Shown here: positions 1-9,780 of the stretch, piece by piece
Layout: each line of letters begins with the position of its first letter
How positions within the stretch are numbered: position 1 is the first letter of the stretch
NCBI GenBank assembly: GCA_028023455.1
Contig: JAQFVV010000023.1
Span: 682,001-746,000 of the forward strand
Source: Epiperipatus broadwayi
Taxonomy: Eukaryota; Onychophora; Udeonychophora; Euonychophora; Peripatidae
Direction: 5' to 3'
DNA length: 64,000 bases
Notes under the pieces: model-generated
What the model was told of the DNA's origin: nothing
Databases searched by the model: none
What the model saw: the letters and a program-made list of their open reading frames with translations, nothing else
Translations under genes and position numbers: made by a program

Positions 1-1680
1 ATGAAAATAAGTTATTGACATTAAACAAAGAAATATTATGTACATCACATAGTAAATCTTAAGATATAAAAAATGCACAGAGTCTAAATTATACATGAAA
101 AAATCGATGAATAGTAGCTTTAATGGTATGTGTGTGTATTCATTCATAGATAAACAATGAAAATATTTATAATTACATAAGAAATTCATAATTAAATATG
201 TAATAGCATATGTTTCAATTTAAAATTAATAACAATGTGGATGAAGATAGATTTTAACATTAAAAGACAAAATTGGCCAATTAAAAATAAAATATTTAAG
301 TAAATAATCAATCAAAACAAGGTTGATTATTTATTTATGTATTCGAGACAATATTATGGACAAATAAATTGAATTGGATATTTGACCATTATAGTAAAAT
401 ATTTAAGTTTAAAATATTTATATCCTGTTTATTTTGTTAATATTAAATATTTTTTGTGTGGTATATTGTATTTTAAAATAAAATATTTAAACCAGGACAT
501 GGCTAATATTTCAAACTATTTTTTACTTAAGGCAAAAAAAAAAAAAGTTAATTGATAATGGATCCTAAATAAAATAGATATATTTTTAAAGCTTTTTTTA
601 AAAAAAAAAAAAAAATTAAAATTTATTAGAATTTTTCTAGAAGTTAAATGGTACTGTAGATTAGAGCAAAACTGGGAGATTCAGAAGTTTAATGTTTAGG
701 ATCATGCCTAATTGTCATTTCCTGTGATCAACCTACTTATGAATAAGAGCACTTATTTTTTATTAATAATTAGAAGATGTCAAGTTGAGTCCAATAGTCT
801 CTTTCTTTCAATGAAGAAACTTATATCTCCTTTCTTTTATATAATGAGATTTGAGGTAAACATTTTTCCTTAATTTACAATCAATGAAATATGGATCTCA
901 CAAGAATGAATGATTTTAATAGTTACAGAATGAAATATCAAACAAAAGCTTCTGAAAACCTCCACAGTATGCCAAAAGTAAAAATATTTATTACTATTAG
1001 AAAGAAATTATATAAGGACTGAAAAGATAAAAAATTGCAAAGCAACGAAAGCTTTTTTATAAGTATTTAAAGGTCGAAAGGTCAGCGACAGCTGCTTTAC
1101 AAGAAGTTGTCCCCGGTTAGCATTCGCTTCCTGGCTGATGCTATGACACATGAGAAAAAAAAATAAAGATTAATTAAGATAATACTGATTACTGAGATTT
1201 TTGTTTTTTATTTTACTTAAAATTTATTTACTGGAGTAAATTTATTCTAATGACCAGGATCAAACATGTGTATGTGTGTGCTGATTTGTTTATGTTTTTC
1301 TATGAGTGAAGGTTATTTGTGATTTATTACAATAAATATTCAATGTAAACTGATATATGCTTCCTCATTAAATATTCCTTAATATATAATATTGTATTGC
1401 TTAAGCTATAGAATTTAAGAAAGATGGTATTAAAGATATGCATGCCAAATTAAGTTATAATTTCCTACTTTAATCAGAGGATGAAATATTTAATTGCAAA
1501 TCATTTCACAAAATAAACTAAATGTAGTGCATGCTTGTAATGTCATTTATTGATTAAAACTCTGAGAATTATTTCTATTATTGATATTTATTAAATTATT
1601 AAAAATCAGTAAAAGATATTTTTAAAAAATATTAACTATGTCATTATGTAATTACAATGCTAAAAGAGATATGAATTTTG
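1..1680. repeat. Segmental duplication copy A, proximal block
   Basis: This block is collinear with 16160-17430 in the same orientation. Shared landmarks occur in the same order: the run TTTTAAAATAAAATATTTAA (near 471 and 16485), an AAGATGTCAA patch (near 775 and 16698), an ACAATCAATGAA/ATAATCAATAAA patch (near 880 and 16800) and TTATAATTTCCTA (near 1455 and 17385). Small indels are frequent, so the duplication is old. It holds no coding sequence I can recognise. It continues as a distal block after the RTE insertion. It could instead be two copies of a long dispersed repeat, because only two copies are visible here. Confidence 0.6.
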
Positions 1681-2632
1681 AATGAATCTACATTTTGAAG
1701 CGGAATCTGAGATTCAGATTGCGCTTCACAGCCCATCTCAAATATTCCGCTACCAAGCTAAATTCAAACCCTATTCTTGCGTATATATTCCGTTCACTAA
1801 CACATTTTTTTTATCCTTTTGTTTGAGTATTATTAACTAACATACTTATTAACGAAGATATATGCACAAATATCTGAATTTAAACACGCAAAATAAAATT
1901 AACAAATATAGCATTTAAAAAAGGGGATATGTATGCGCAAGAGATAACGGAAGATTAATTATAACAAGCTATAATATCAATATATTATATTTTCTGTATT
2001 TTATAAAAGATATAATAATTATTTATTAATTGCAGCTCAAATATCTATAGATATTGTAGAGACAAATGTGCTGAGCAAATATTTATTGGAAAAGTTCGTT
2101 ATATATCATTCTAGAAAACTTTGCTTAAATTATTTTTGCTATTAAACTCTACTTTTCTTTTAAATCCAATATGGAAGATACTGGGAATAAGGCATGGGTC
2201 CCATGCCACCCAGAGCGTCCCCAGGTTGCGGATAGCGGCATGGCCTTCAGATATGAAGGTTAGCTGCGAATAAGCAGAGTACTGTAAATAAGCAGTCGCT
2301 GACAATGGGACAACATTCACTATCAGGAAGTGGTGAAGGAGACAGTGGCGTGTTTACTTCTATAAAGTGCCACAATTCCTATGACGGTGGATGTATAATG
2401 GCGAATGTTGACCGCCATTGAATAAGTCAACACCCCGCTGGGTGCTGGGTCAGCCACGGCATTTCTTCCAAGTCAGCGGAAGATCACTAGAGGTGACAAC
2501 GATGAGGAGGAAGCGGTAGTTGGATTTTCATTTTATGGGATTTGGCTAGCGCACTAAGCCTATTATAGAGGTTATTGCTGGGCAAAGAAGGCAACGGGAA
2601 ACCACTTTGTCTTATAATTCCCTTGTTTTATT

Positions 2633-3019
2633 ATGAGTATGTCTACAGGAATCATTACGTTTGGTGTTGAGACCTTAGTTAAGAATAATTTTGGTGTCTT
2701 GCCTGGCAGGAGTGGACATGAGGCTACTCAGGTCATCAACCTACGAAATCCTCATAAATATAATTCATTGAGAGGGGATACACTGAGAATTGGAATGTGG
2801 AATGTTAGATCTTTGAGGAAAGGTGGGAAATTGGAGAATTTGAAAAGAGAGTTGCATTTGAATAATATTGATGTAATGGGATTAAGTGAAGTGAGGTGGG
2901 AGGGATGTGGAGAAGTAAGTAGTGGAGATGTAAAGTTGTTTTATTCAGGTGGTGATAGGTCAATTAATGGAGTTGGCATTGCTGTGAGGAAGAAAATATG
3001 GAAGTGTTGCAAAGGTTGA
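2633..3019 (+). CDS. RTE-like LINE ORF, N-terminal half of AP endonuclease (frameshifted)
   Basis: A 128-codon frame holds the first part of an apurinic-like (EEP family) endonuclease. Two signatures are visible: GMWNVRSL near residue 54, carrying the first active-site Asn, and SEVRW near residue 85, carrying the metal-binding Glu. In the family this nuclease nicks target DNA to prime reverse transcription. The frame then ends abnormally after a poly-Lys/Trp stretch. A shift of one frame near 3003-3008 would continue it directly into the large downstream frame, whose first residues carry on the endonuclease fold. The two frames are therefore one broken protein. The start is the first ATG in frame after the 5' leader; about 50 residues precede the nuclease motif. 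Confidence 0.85.
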   Translation: MSMSTGIITFGVETLVKNNFGVLPGRSGHEATQVINLRNPHKYNSLRGDTLRIGMWNVRSLRKGGKLENLKRELHLNNIDVMGLSEVRWEGCGEVSSGDVKLFYSGGDRSINGVGIAVRKKIWKCCKG

Positions 3020-3038
3020 TGGTATTAATGATAGACTG

Positions 3039-5519
3039 ATGGTGATGAGAATAAATCCAAGTCCTAGGGATTTGGTAATTATACAAGTTTATATGCCAAC
3101 TAGTACTCATGATGATAGTGAAATTGATGAAATGTATGAGAAGATAGAAGAAAGTATTCAATGTGAAGGAAAAAACGCATGTATATTGCTATTGGGGGAT
3201 TGGAATGCTGTTGTGGGGAAAGGTAGGGAAGAGAAAATTGTTGGAAATTATGGTATTGGAAAAAGAAATGAAAGGGGTAGTCGACTTGTACAATTTTGTA
3301 AAGAGAATGGGTTTGTCATTGCAAACACTTGTTTTAAAAATCATATTAGAAGATTGTATACATGGAAAGCTCCAGGTAACAAAGAACGTTATCAAATTGA
3401 TTATATACTGATTCAGAATAGATATAAGAATGCTGTTAAGGGTTCACATGCTTTGCCAGGTGCTGATATAGATTCGGATCATAATTTGGTGATGGCTAAA
3501 TTAAAGTTAAGTTTAAAAAGAATTAAAAGAGGGAAAAGATACACAAGATGGGACTTGGATAAATTGAGACAAATGGAAAAAGGAAAATTTGGTTTAATAT
3601 GTGAAAATGAATTTAAAAGAATTGTTCAGGATGGGAACTATATTAACAGCTCTGATGAGTGTTGGAATAGAATTAAAGAGGGATTCTTGAAAATAGCAAA
3701 AAATGAAATAGGTATTATTCATGCGAGAAAAGCTAAAAGACCTTGGATAACTGAAGGTATGTTGGAAAAGATGGAAGTGCGGAGATGGTGGAAGAATGTA
3801 AATACTGAGGAAGGGCAAAAGGAATATAGGAAATTTAATAATGAATTAAGAAGAGAAACAGATTTAGCAAAAGAAAAGTGGTTGGAGCAAGAATGTAAAG
3901 AGATAGAAAGGTTTCAACAGATGAAAAGATATGATCTAGCATTTGATAGAATACAAAGTATATCTTGGGAGAAAAAGACATGGGTAGCAAGTGAGATTGC
4001 GGATAAGAATGGAAGAAGGTTAACCGATAGTAATGATATATTAAAAAGATGGAAAGAATATATTCGGTATCTGTTTAGTAGAGGAAATAATTTAATTAGT
4101 TATGAACTTGAAAATGAAGAAGATGTTGCAATGGATGATAGAGGTATGGACATACTGCCAGATGAAGTAAGAAAGGCAATCGCACAAATGAAGAATGGTA
4201 AGGCTATTGGATTTGATGCAGTACCTATTGAATTTTTGAGAGAAATGGGAGAATTTATTATGAAGGAAATAGTTGGACTTTGCAATTTGATATATAATAG
4301 TGGAGTTTGGCCTGAAGATTTTTTAAGAACTATAGTGATTCCAATTGCTAAAAAGAAGAAAGCTGTTAAATGTGAAGAGTATAGGACAATAAGTGTATTG
4401 TCTCATGTTTCTAAGGTGTTATTGAGGATTTTAACTCAAAGGATTTATGGGAAGGTTGACTATTATATTGCTGAAGAACAGTTTGGTTTTCGGAAAGGGA
4501 AAAGCACAAGAGATGCTATTGGTATTGTTAGGACAATTGCAGAAAGATATATTGAAAGAGATAAAGGAATTGGTATATGTTTTGTAGATTTAGAAAAGGC
4601 ATTTGATAGAGTAAGCTGGAATAAACTGATGTCTATCTTAAGAGATAAAGGAGTATTCTGGAAAGAAAGACGATTGATATGGAATATGTATAATGGGCAA
4701 AGAATAAGAGTTAGATTTGGATGTAATGAGACTGATGAAGTGAATATAGAAAGTGGAGTTAGGCAAGGATGTAGTATGTCACCTGTTTTGTTTAATATTT
4801 ATTTAGAAGATATGCTAAATAATTATTTGGACTGTGGAGGAGCAAATGTTGGAGGGAGAGTAATAAAGTGTATAAGATTTGCAGATGATATGGCTCTTAT
4901 TGCTGAGGAAGAAAAGGATCTTCAGAATATGTTGAATAAATTGGAAGAAGGATGTATGGCATATGGAATGAAGATTAATATTGAAAAGACTAAGTGTTTA
5001 TGGATAGGGAGAGATGCAAAAAGACTGCAAATTGGAATCCATGATGACATGGTGCAGCAGGTGAAGGGATTTAGATATTTGGGTTGTTGGTTGAGTGAGG
5101 ATGGAAGAAGTGAAGATGAAGTTAAAAGAAGAATAGCATTGGCAAAGGTGACATTTGTAAAAAGAAAGAAGATATTTTGTGGACCTATGGAAAGAGAATT
5201 AAGGAAAAGATTAATTAAATGTTATGTGTGGAGTGTATTAATGTATGGTTGTGAGACATGGACATTGAGTAATAGAATTAAAAACCAACTGGAAGCTTTT
5301 GAGATGTGGACATGGAGAAAAATGGAAAAAATCAGTTGGATGAATAAAATAACAAATGAAGAAGTTTTGAAAAGAGTTAATGAGGAAAGAAGATTGATTG
5401 AAAGTATCAAAGAGAGAAAGAGAAACTGGATTGGACATATACTAAGAAAAGATTATAGTTTAATGAAAGATGTTTTGGAAGGAATGGTGAGTGGAAATAA
5501 AAAGGACGGAAGAGATTGA
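3039..5519 (+). CDS. RTE-like LINE ORF: endonuclease C-terminus plus reverse transcriptase
   Basis: An 826-codon frame. Residues 1-150 finish the AP endonuclease: GDWNA near 53-57, a TW...QIDYI patch near 108-120, and SDH at 146-148. Reverse transcriptase motifs follow in order: YRTISVLSHVSK (near 448), EQFGFRKGKSTRDA, VDLEKAFDR with the first catalytic Asp (near 517), GVRQGCSMSPVLF (near 573), FADDM with the paired catalytic Asp (near 615), GMKIN and the FRYLG thumb-side motif. The C-terminus has the FEMWTWRKMEKISW...NEEVLKRV and NWIGHILR signatures typical of RTE-like elements of arthropods and other animals. It acts by target-primed reverse transcription. The frame stops at 5517-5519, but the expected LLDDIRDGR tail reads on in another frame to a stop near 5605, so a second indel lies near 5515. 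All catalytic residues I looked for are present. Confidence 0.92.
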   Translation: MVMRINPSPRDLVIIQVYMPTSTHDDSEIDEMYEKIEESIQCEGKNACILLLGDWNAVVGKGREEKIVGNYGIGKRNERGSRLVQFCKENGFVIANTCFKNHIRRLYTWKAPGNKERYQIDYILIQNRYKNAVKGSHALPGADIDSDHNLVMAKLKLSLKRIKRGKRYTRWDLDKLRQMEKGKFGLICENEFKRIVQDGNYINSSDECWNRIKEGFLKIAKNEIGIIHARKAKRPWITEGMLEKMEVRRWWKNVNTEEGQKEYRKFNNELRRETDLAKEKWLEQECKEIERFQQMKRYDLAFDRIQSISWEKKTWVASEIADKNGRRLTDSNDILKRWKEYIRYLFSRGNNLISYELENEEDVAMDDRGMDILPDEVRKAIAQMKNGKAIGFDAVPIEFLREMGEFIMKEIVGLCNLIYNSGVWPEDFLRTIVIPIAKKKKAVKCEEYRTISVLSHVSKVLLRILTQRIYGKVDYYIAEEQFGFRKGKSTRDAIGIVRTIAERYIERDKGIGICFVDLEKAFDRVSWNKLMSILRDKGVFWKERRLIWNMYNGQRIRVRFGCNETDEVNIESGVRQGCSMSPVLFNIYLEDMLNNYLDCGGANVGGRVIKCIRFADDMALIAEEEKDLQNMLNKLEEGCMAYGMKINIEKTKCLWIGRDAKRLQIGIHDDMVQQVKGFRYLGCWLSEDGRSEDEVKRRIALAKVTFVKRKKIFCGPMERELRKRLIKCYVWSVLMYGCETWTLSNRIKNQLEAFEMWTWRKMEKISWMNKITNEEVLKRVNEERRLIESIKERKRNWIGHILRKDYSLMKDVLEGMVSGNKKDGRD

Positions 5520-5675
5520 CATTATTGGATGATATACGAGATGGAAGGGGTTATGTGGAATTGAGGAAGTGGGCGAGGAAGAGAATGGAATGGAAGAATG
5601 GATGAACTGATGTAGTGACTACTCTCTGGACCTGTCTATTGGACAGACTACTATTGATTGATGGAAGATGCGATT

Positions 5676-7128
5676 GTAATTAGTCAAAATTAATTAAAGG
5701 TGAGAAGTGTAATCTTGTATAATATTCTAACATAACTTTAATTAAAAGTTTCTTTAAAATCAAAATTAGAAACTAAACTTAATTGATTTACTTTTGTTAC
5801 AAACATTTTCATCAAATTAATTTCAGTTGAATATTTATCTCACAATGGCATCTTCCAGCACAATGGGTAAATCGTATGTACAAATTTTTTTAAAAATTAA
5901 TTAGTTAAATAAAATGATTAGCAATAACCAATCAAGAAAGGATTCCACAAATACCAAGGCATGGGATAATTATGAATTAGTTTAACAGAGGAATTTTTGT
6001 GTTCCTTAATTTCAATGTGTCGTGAATAAATCCACTTCACCTTTCTCGCCATTCGAGATGGCCTTCCCTGAAATCTGTGCCCATGAATCCTGATACTCAT
6101 AGACTATAAATATATGCCTGTTTGTTAAATACTGAACTTACTACCTGCCTCAATAATTATGCTCGTCAAACTAGATCTAGTTCTCCGAGGGAAATCTGAA
6201 AAAACATCAAAAGAACAGCCAAGTTTGTAAAGAGGTAATCATTTCAAATGCTGATAGACTCTTAAAGTTACCGTGAATAATTTTAAATTTCACCTATCTG
6301 TTTCGTTAAACATTTTATAAAGCCTGTTTTTTATTTGTAAAATTTAATAGTAAGTATGAATTAATTTGTAAAATTCTTACCTTTTAGTCAATTGTACCTT
6401 GTTCTCTCTATATAACTTAGCTGTAATCTCTCCTACATTAAACCTCTCCTGAATAATTATTAGTTCTTAATTTCACGTCTATGCGGTAATATTTTATTTT
6501 CATTATTATATTTTATATTTTCATATACTAAATTATATGTCGATAATTTCCCCCAGAGTCGCAAATGCTTACGCTATCTTTTTTAATAAAAGAAAACCTT
6601 CCTTACTTTTCAGAGGGTATTTAATCTAGTATTTTTTAAAAACCAAATTTGTTATTCTTATTATAGCGGGTGCCTGCAAGTCTGGGGAAATAAAATCAGA
6701 ATCTGATAATTACTGTATAATGTTATGTTCGAAAGAAAGCTAAGCAAAAATCTGTTTTCTTTGAAATGTTTTTTTTATTAATTAAATAATAGCGCTAACT
6801 TCTAAAAATTTTAAATATATTTATATGTATTAAATTAATATTACTTTCATGAAATCACTAACCGCCACCGACTTTATATATATTTAATAATATGAAAATT
6901 GTCTATTTATTAAAGCATTCGAAACCAAAGAGTTGTATTAGTCATACGTTGTGGGAAGTTTATGTGTAATTTAAAGTAATATAGGGGGGGGGGATATTCT
7001 AGTTCTATAAGCTATTATATTAGCATTAAATGTAATTCATCCATATCCACGTGGTAACTTAAATCATACCGGTACGCTGGGTTTTTATCAATAAAGATAG
7101 GCGATAATTCTTTATTTCTTAGTTAAGT
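5676..7128. other. AT-rich non-coding stretch
   Basis: No gene, repeat pair or transposon end was recognised. A run of nine G lies near 6985. Short open frames here have no family motif. Confidence 0.5.
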
Positions 7129-7149
7129 TTATATATTTATATTAATGCA

Positions 7150-7485
7150 AGCGTTACGTGTATACCGGCCTTTAGTTTTATATATATTTGTGCTTCGTTC
7201 ATTTTTACTTCCAATACCAAGGACAAGGTTTGGCACTCCCCTTTGGACTTCTTCAGCGCTAGATATTATTGCATAGGGTTTGCTCTGGCAAAAGTCCAGC
7301 CTATGGCAATTCAATAAAGCGCATTCTTCGTTGTTTATGACCCGATCCTGCCAACGTTTGCAGAGAGTCGCCTTCTTTAACTGTGAATTGAAGCACCTTC
7401 TTGGATCTCAGAAAAGATCACTCCATTGCCATCATACACGTACCGCTCTCCCATATTTCATTCTCGTTAAAGCCTATCAATGCTC
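7150..7485 (-). pseudogene. Possible processed pseudogene with LysM-like segment
   Basis: This patch is richer in G+C than its flanks. Read on the minus strand it gives a segment FTVKEGDSLQTLA (about 7390-7350), which resembles the start of a LysM domain. A second piece, VINNEECALLN, lies in another frame just downstream, where LysM-domain proteins of the LYSMD3/4 kind have a similar run. Stops and at least one frame change interrupt it, and no intact product is possible. A gtttag acceptor-like site precedes it on the minus strand, so a decayed exon is also possible. The match is short and recalled from family knowledge, so the assignment is weak. Confidence 0.25.
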
Positions 7486-7490
7486 CTAAA

Positions 7491-8400
7491 CCGTACTGTT
7501 ATGATTATGCTAAATGGATTGCCATTTTTTATATTTCATTCACACTTTCAGATACAATATTCCTGCCATAATTATTATTTCTTAAATTAGCTTCCCACAT
7601 ACGCTCTTATTTCGCAAACGCGAATGCTATTTTATTACTTGAACATAATTACTGTTTGCCATCAAACTCAATAAACTTATGTATTGGTTCAAGTGCTGTT
7701 GTTTTATTAATGGTGGATTCAAAGAACCTTAAATAACTGTAGTCCAGTGCTATTATTAAAAACCTTGGTATCCCATACAATCTATAAATTATCGACATAT
7801 AAATAGCCGCATTAGAACAAAGCCATAAATTATTTGTGATTACTGATTAAATACGTTCGTTTTATAGCATTGTAAGAGAGGTTAATGTCATCTAAGGGAG
7901 GTAAATACCCATTTTATTTACATTTTAACACAAATAACGTTTGCAATCAATCATAAATATATCTCAAGTTAACTTAATAAATCTTATATATATTTCTAAA
8001 TATCTAAGTCATTGTTTCATTTATTGAATAGAAATAATTTTGATGTTATATAAAGGGTTTCACTTACTAGATGATCGAAAATCGCTAACAATAATATTCT
8101 ATAATGAATAAAGTTCAAATAAGAGTCTTTTTGTGTCACGACTTTGTGATGCCAGCGGGTAGAAATAAATTAGATCAGTATCATTGGAATTGTTGCTCAT
8201 AAGTTGGTAGATCTGGAAAATAGGCAAATAGGGCAGAGTTCATGAGTGTTCCTGACTTATGTATCTTGCGCATGATTGGATTCTAGGTACTTTTGCCTAG
8301 ATGCTATATCTTGTTATATGAACAGACAAAACCGACCGGTACAATATGTTATGGGACACAATATAATTATACAGAATTTAATAGATTTTACTGGAAATAA
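7491..8400. other. AT-rich non-coding stretch
   Basis: Nothing recognisable apart from short A/T runs. No long frame and no repeat partner elsewhere in the window was noticed. Confidence 0.45.
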
Positions 8401-9780
8401 ACTGTAGTTTTGTTTATAAATGTGTAAGTTTGGGTTTTTCATATAAAAATTATATGCTACACATCATTATAATATCACAAAGAGCATTAATGAAACATAG
8501 TAATAAGATTATAAATTGCATAGTAGACAGGTATTTGTGTTCCCATCATAAATATAAAATGAACATGCTAAATAATTATTCTTGTGTAATCAATATTAGG
8601 AAATGCTTTGCTTGCTGATCAAACTTTTACTTATTTATTGAATACCAAAATTCTCATTTCAAAAAAATCATAACATACTTATAAGTGATGACAGGATGAC
8701 ATAAGTAAACCAAATTAAATGTTGTGTAAGTATCACACTTAAATTTAGATAGATGATACAATTCCATCTTTTACGTCCATAAATCATAAAATGTAATAAT
8801 TATATATTTTTTTTATTTCATTTTATAGATACCTTTAGTTAAGATATCTCCACCTAATCATAGCATAGATAAGATAAACTGATTTTAATAATGTGATACA
8901 CACCAAATACTGTTATGCTTATAAATGATAAAATACATTCAGAAAGGAGAGTGTATAAAGTTTTATAGATTTATTTTTTCTTTATGAAATTTAATATTTT
9001 AATTTTCTAATATATTATTAATTATAAATATGCGATTTTTTTTCGCATGCGTTACTGAAGCTATAATTATACTTAAAATAATGTGTAATAGGTCTGCTTA
9101 GCGCTTTCGAGATTTAATGTTTGAATCTCATACTCATAGCTTTGTGAATGAATACTGTTGTTATTTATTGTACCCATATGCAAATGAGTTTGAATATTTA
9201 ATTAGTCCATTGTTTAGAGAGAGCAAAGCATGCCTCTTTTCTATTAATGGCACTGGGATCATTTGCAATGTAAAAAGCCTCTTTACCTTTTCTTTTGGCA
9301 TCACTCTTCTCTGTACAAACTATGGTTCAAATACATGGCCTGTAGCTGCTTGGTGGTCCCAAATATCGGAAGTATAGTACATGAGTTGTTTCAACTATGA
9401 ATGTCTCTATCTCTCTGAGTTATCTTGAATTCATAGAAAATAAAGTATTTAATTGCATATAAGAAATAAGAAGTTTAGGTGAACATGATACAATCAAGCT
9501 GGATAAATGTCAGTTCTGTCCCAAATGATCTAACATGTTTATAAGAGAATAAGTATGTAGTGCAAGATCTAATATGCATGCAATGAACATATAGGTCAAA
9601 AATTTGATGGTAACACTTTAAATGGAAAAAAAGATAGTGTCAATTGATTTTATTAGTAGTATTACTAGAAGTACCACATGCATATATATATATCAAATGT
9701 AAATCATGTGAAGTTGAAATTTATTTTGATGATATTGTTTGGGATTAACCCTATGACATGACCCATGATATTTCAGACTA
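8400..9780. repeat. Segmental duplication copy A, distal block
   Basis: This block is collinear with about 18430-19500. Shared landmarks include TTTAATTTTCTAATAT (near 8998 and 18842), a GA(T/C)ACACA(C/T)CAAA patch (8900 and 18743), AACATGAYA...AATCAAGCT (9483 and 19208), a CCCAAATGAT/CCCAAATAAT patch, and the patch ATATATATCAA.TRTAAATCATGTG (near 9690 and 19400). The order and orientation match those of the proximal block, which argues for one duplicated segment rather than scattered repeats. Copy A is longer because of the RTE and SINE-like insertions. Confidence 0.55.
9065..9430 (+). mobile_element. SINE-like insertion with tRNA-like head
   Basis: About 330 bp is present in duplication copy A but missing at the matching place in copy B (near 18880-18970), so it is an insertion after the duplication. 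It is richer in G+C than its flanks. Its start carries GCTTAGCGCTTTCGAGATTT followed by TGTTTGAATCTC (9115-9126), which look like decayed A-box and B-box pol III promoter elements of a tRNA-derived SINE. An open frame of 86 codons within it (9117-9377) has no family motif and is probably chance. Tail and target duplication are not clear. Confidence 0.4.

Larger units (their letters stand above)
2185..5675 (+). mobile_element. RTE-like non-LTR retrotransposon, nearly full length
   Basis: A 3.5 kb island of higher G+C lies in AT-rich DNA. It has a non-coding 5' leader of about 450 bp ending with GGCAACGGGAAACCACT (2590-2606), a run I associate with RTE-type leaders. An endonuclease plus reverse transcriptase reading frame follows, then a short 3' tail ending near TTGATTGATGG with no long poly(A). 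The coding frame is broken only twice, near 3005 and near 5515, so this is the best preserved element in the window. It lies inside duplication copy A and is absent from copy B, so it inserted after the duplication. Exact ends and target duplication could not be fixed. Confidence 0.85.

Noticed and set aside
2111-2320. 69-codon minus-strand frame
   Set aside because: It lies across the start of the RTE 5' leader and is a shadow of it.
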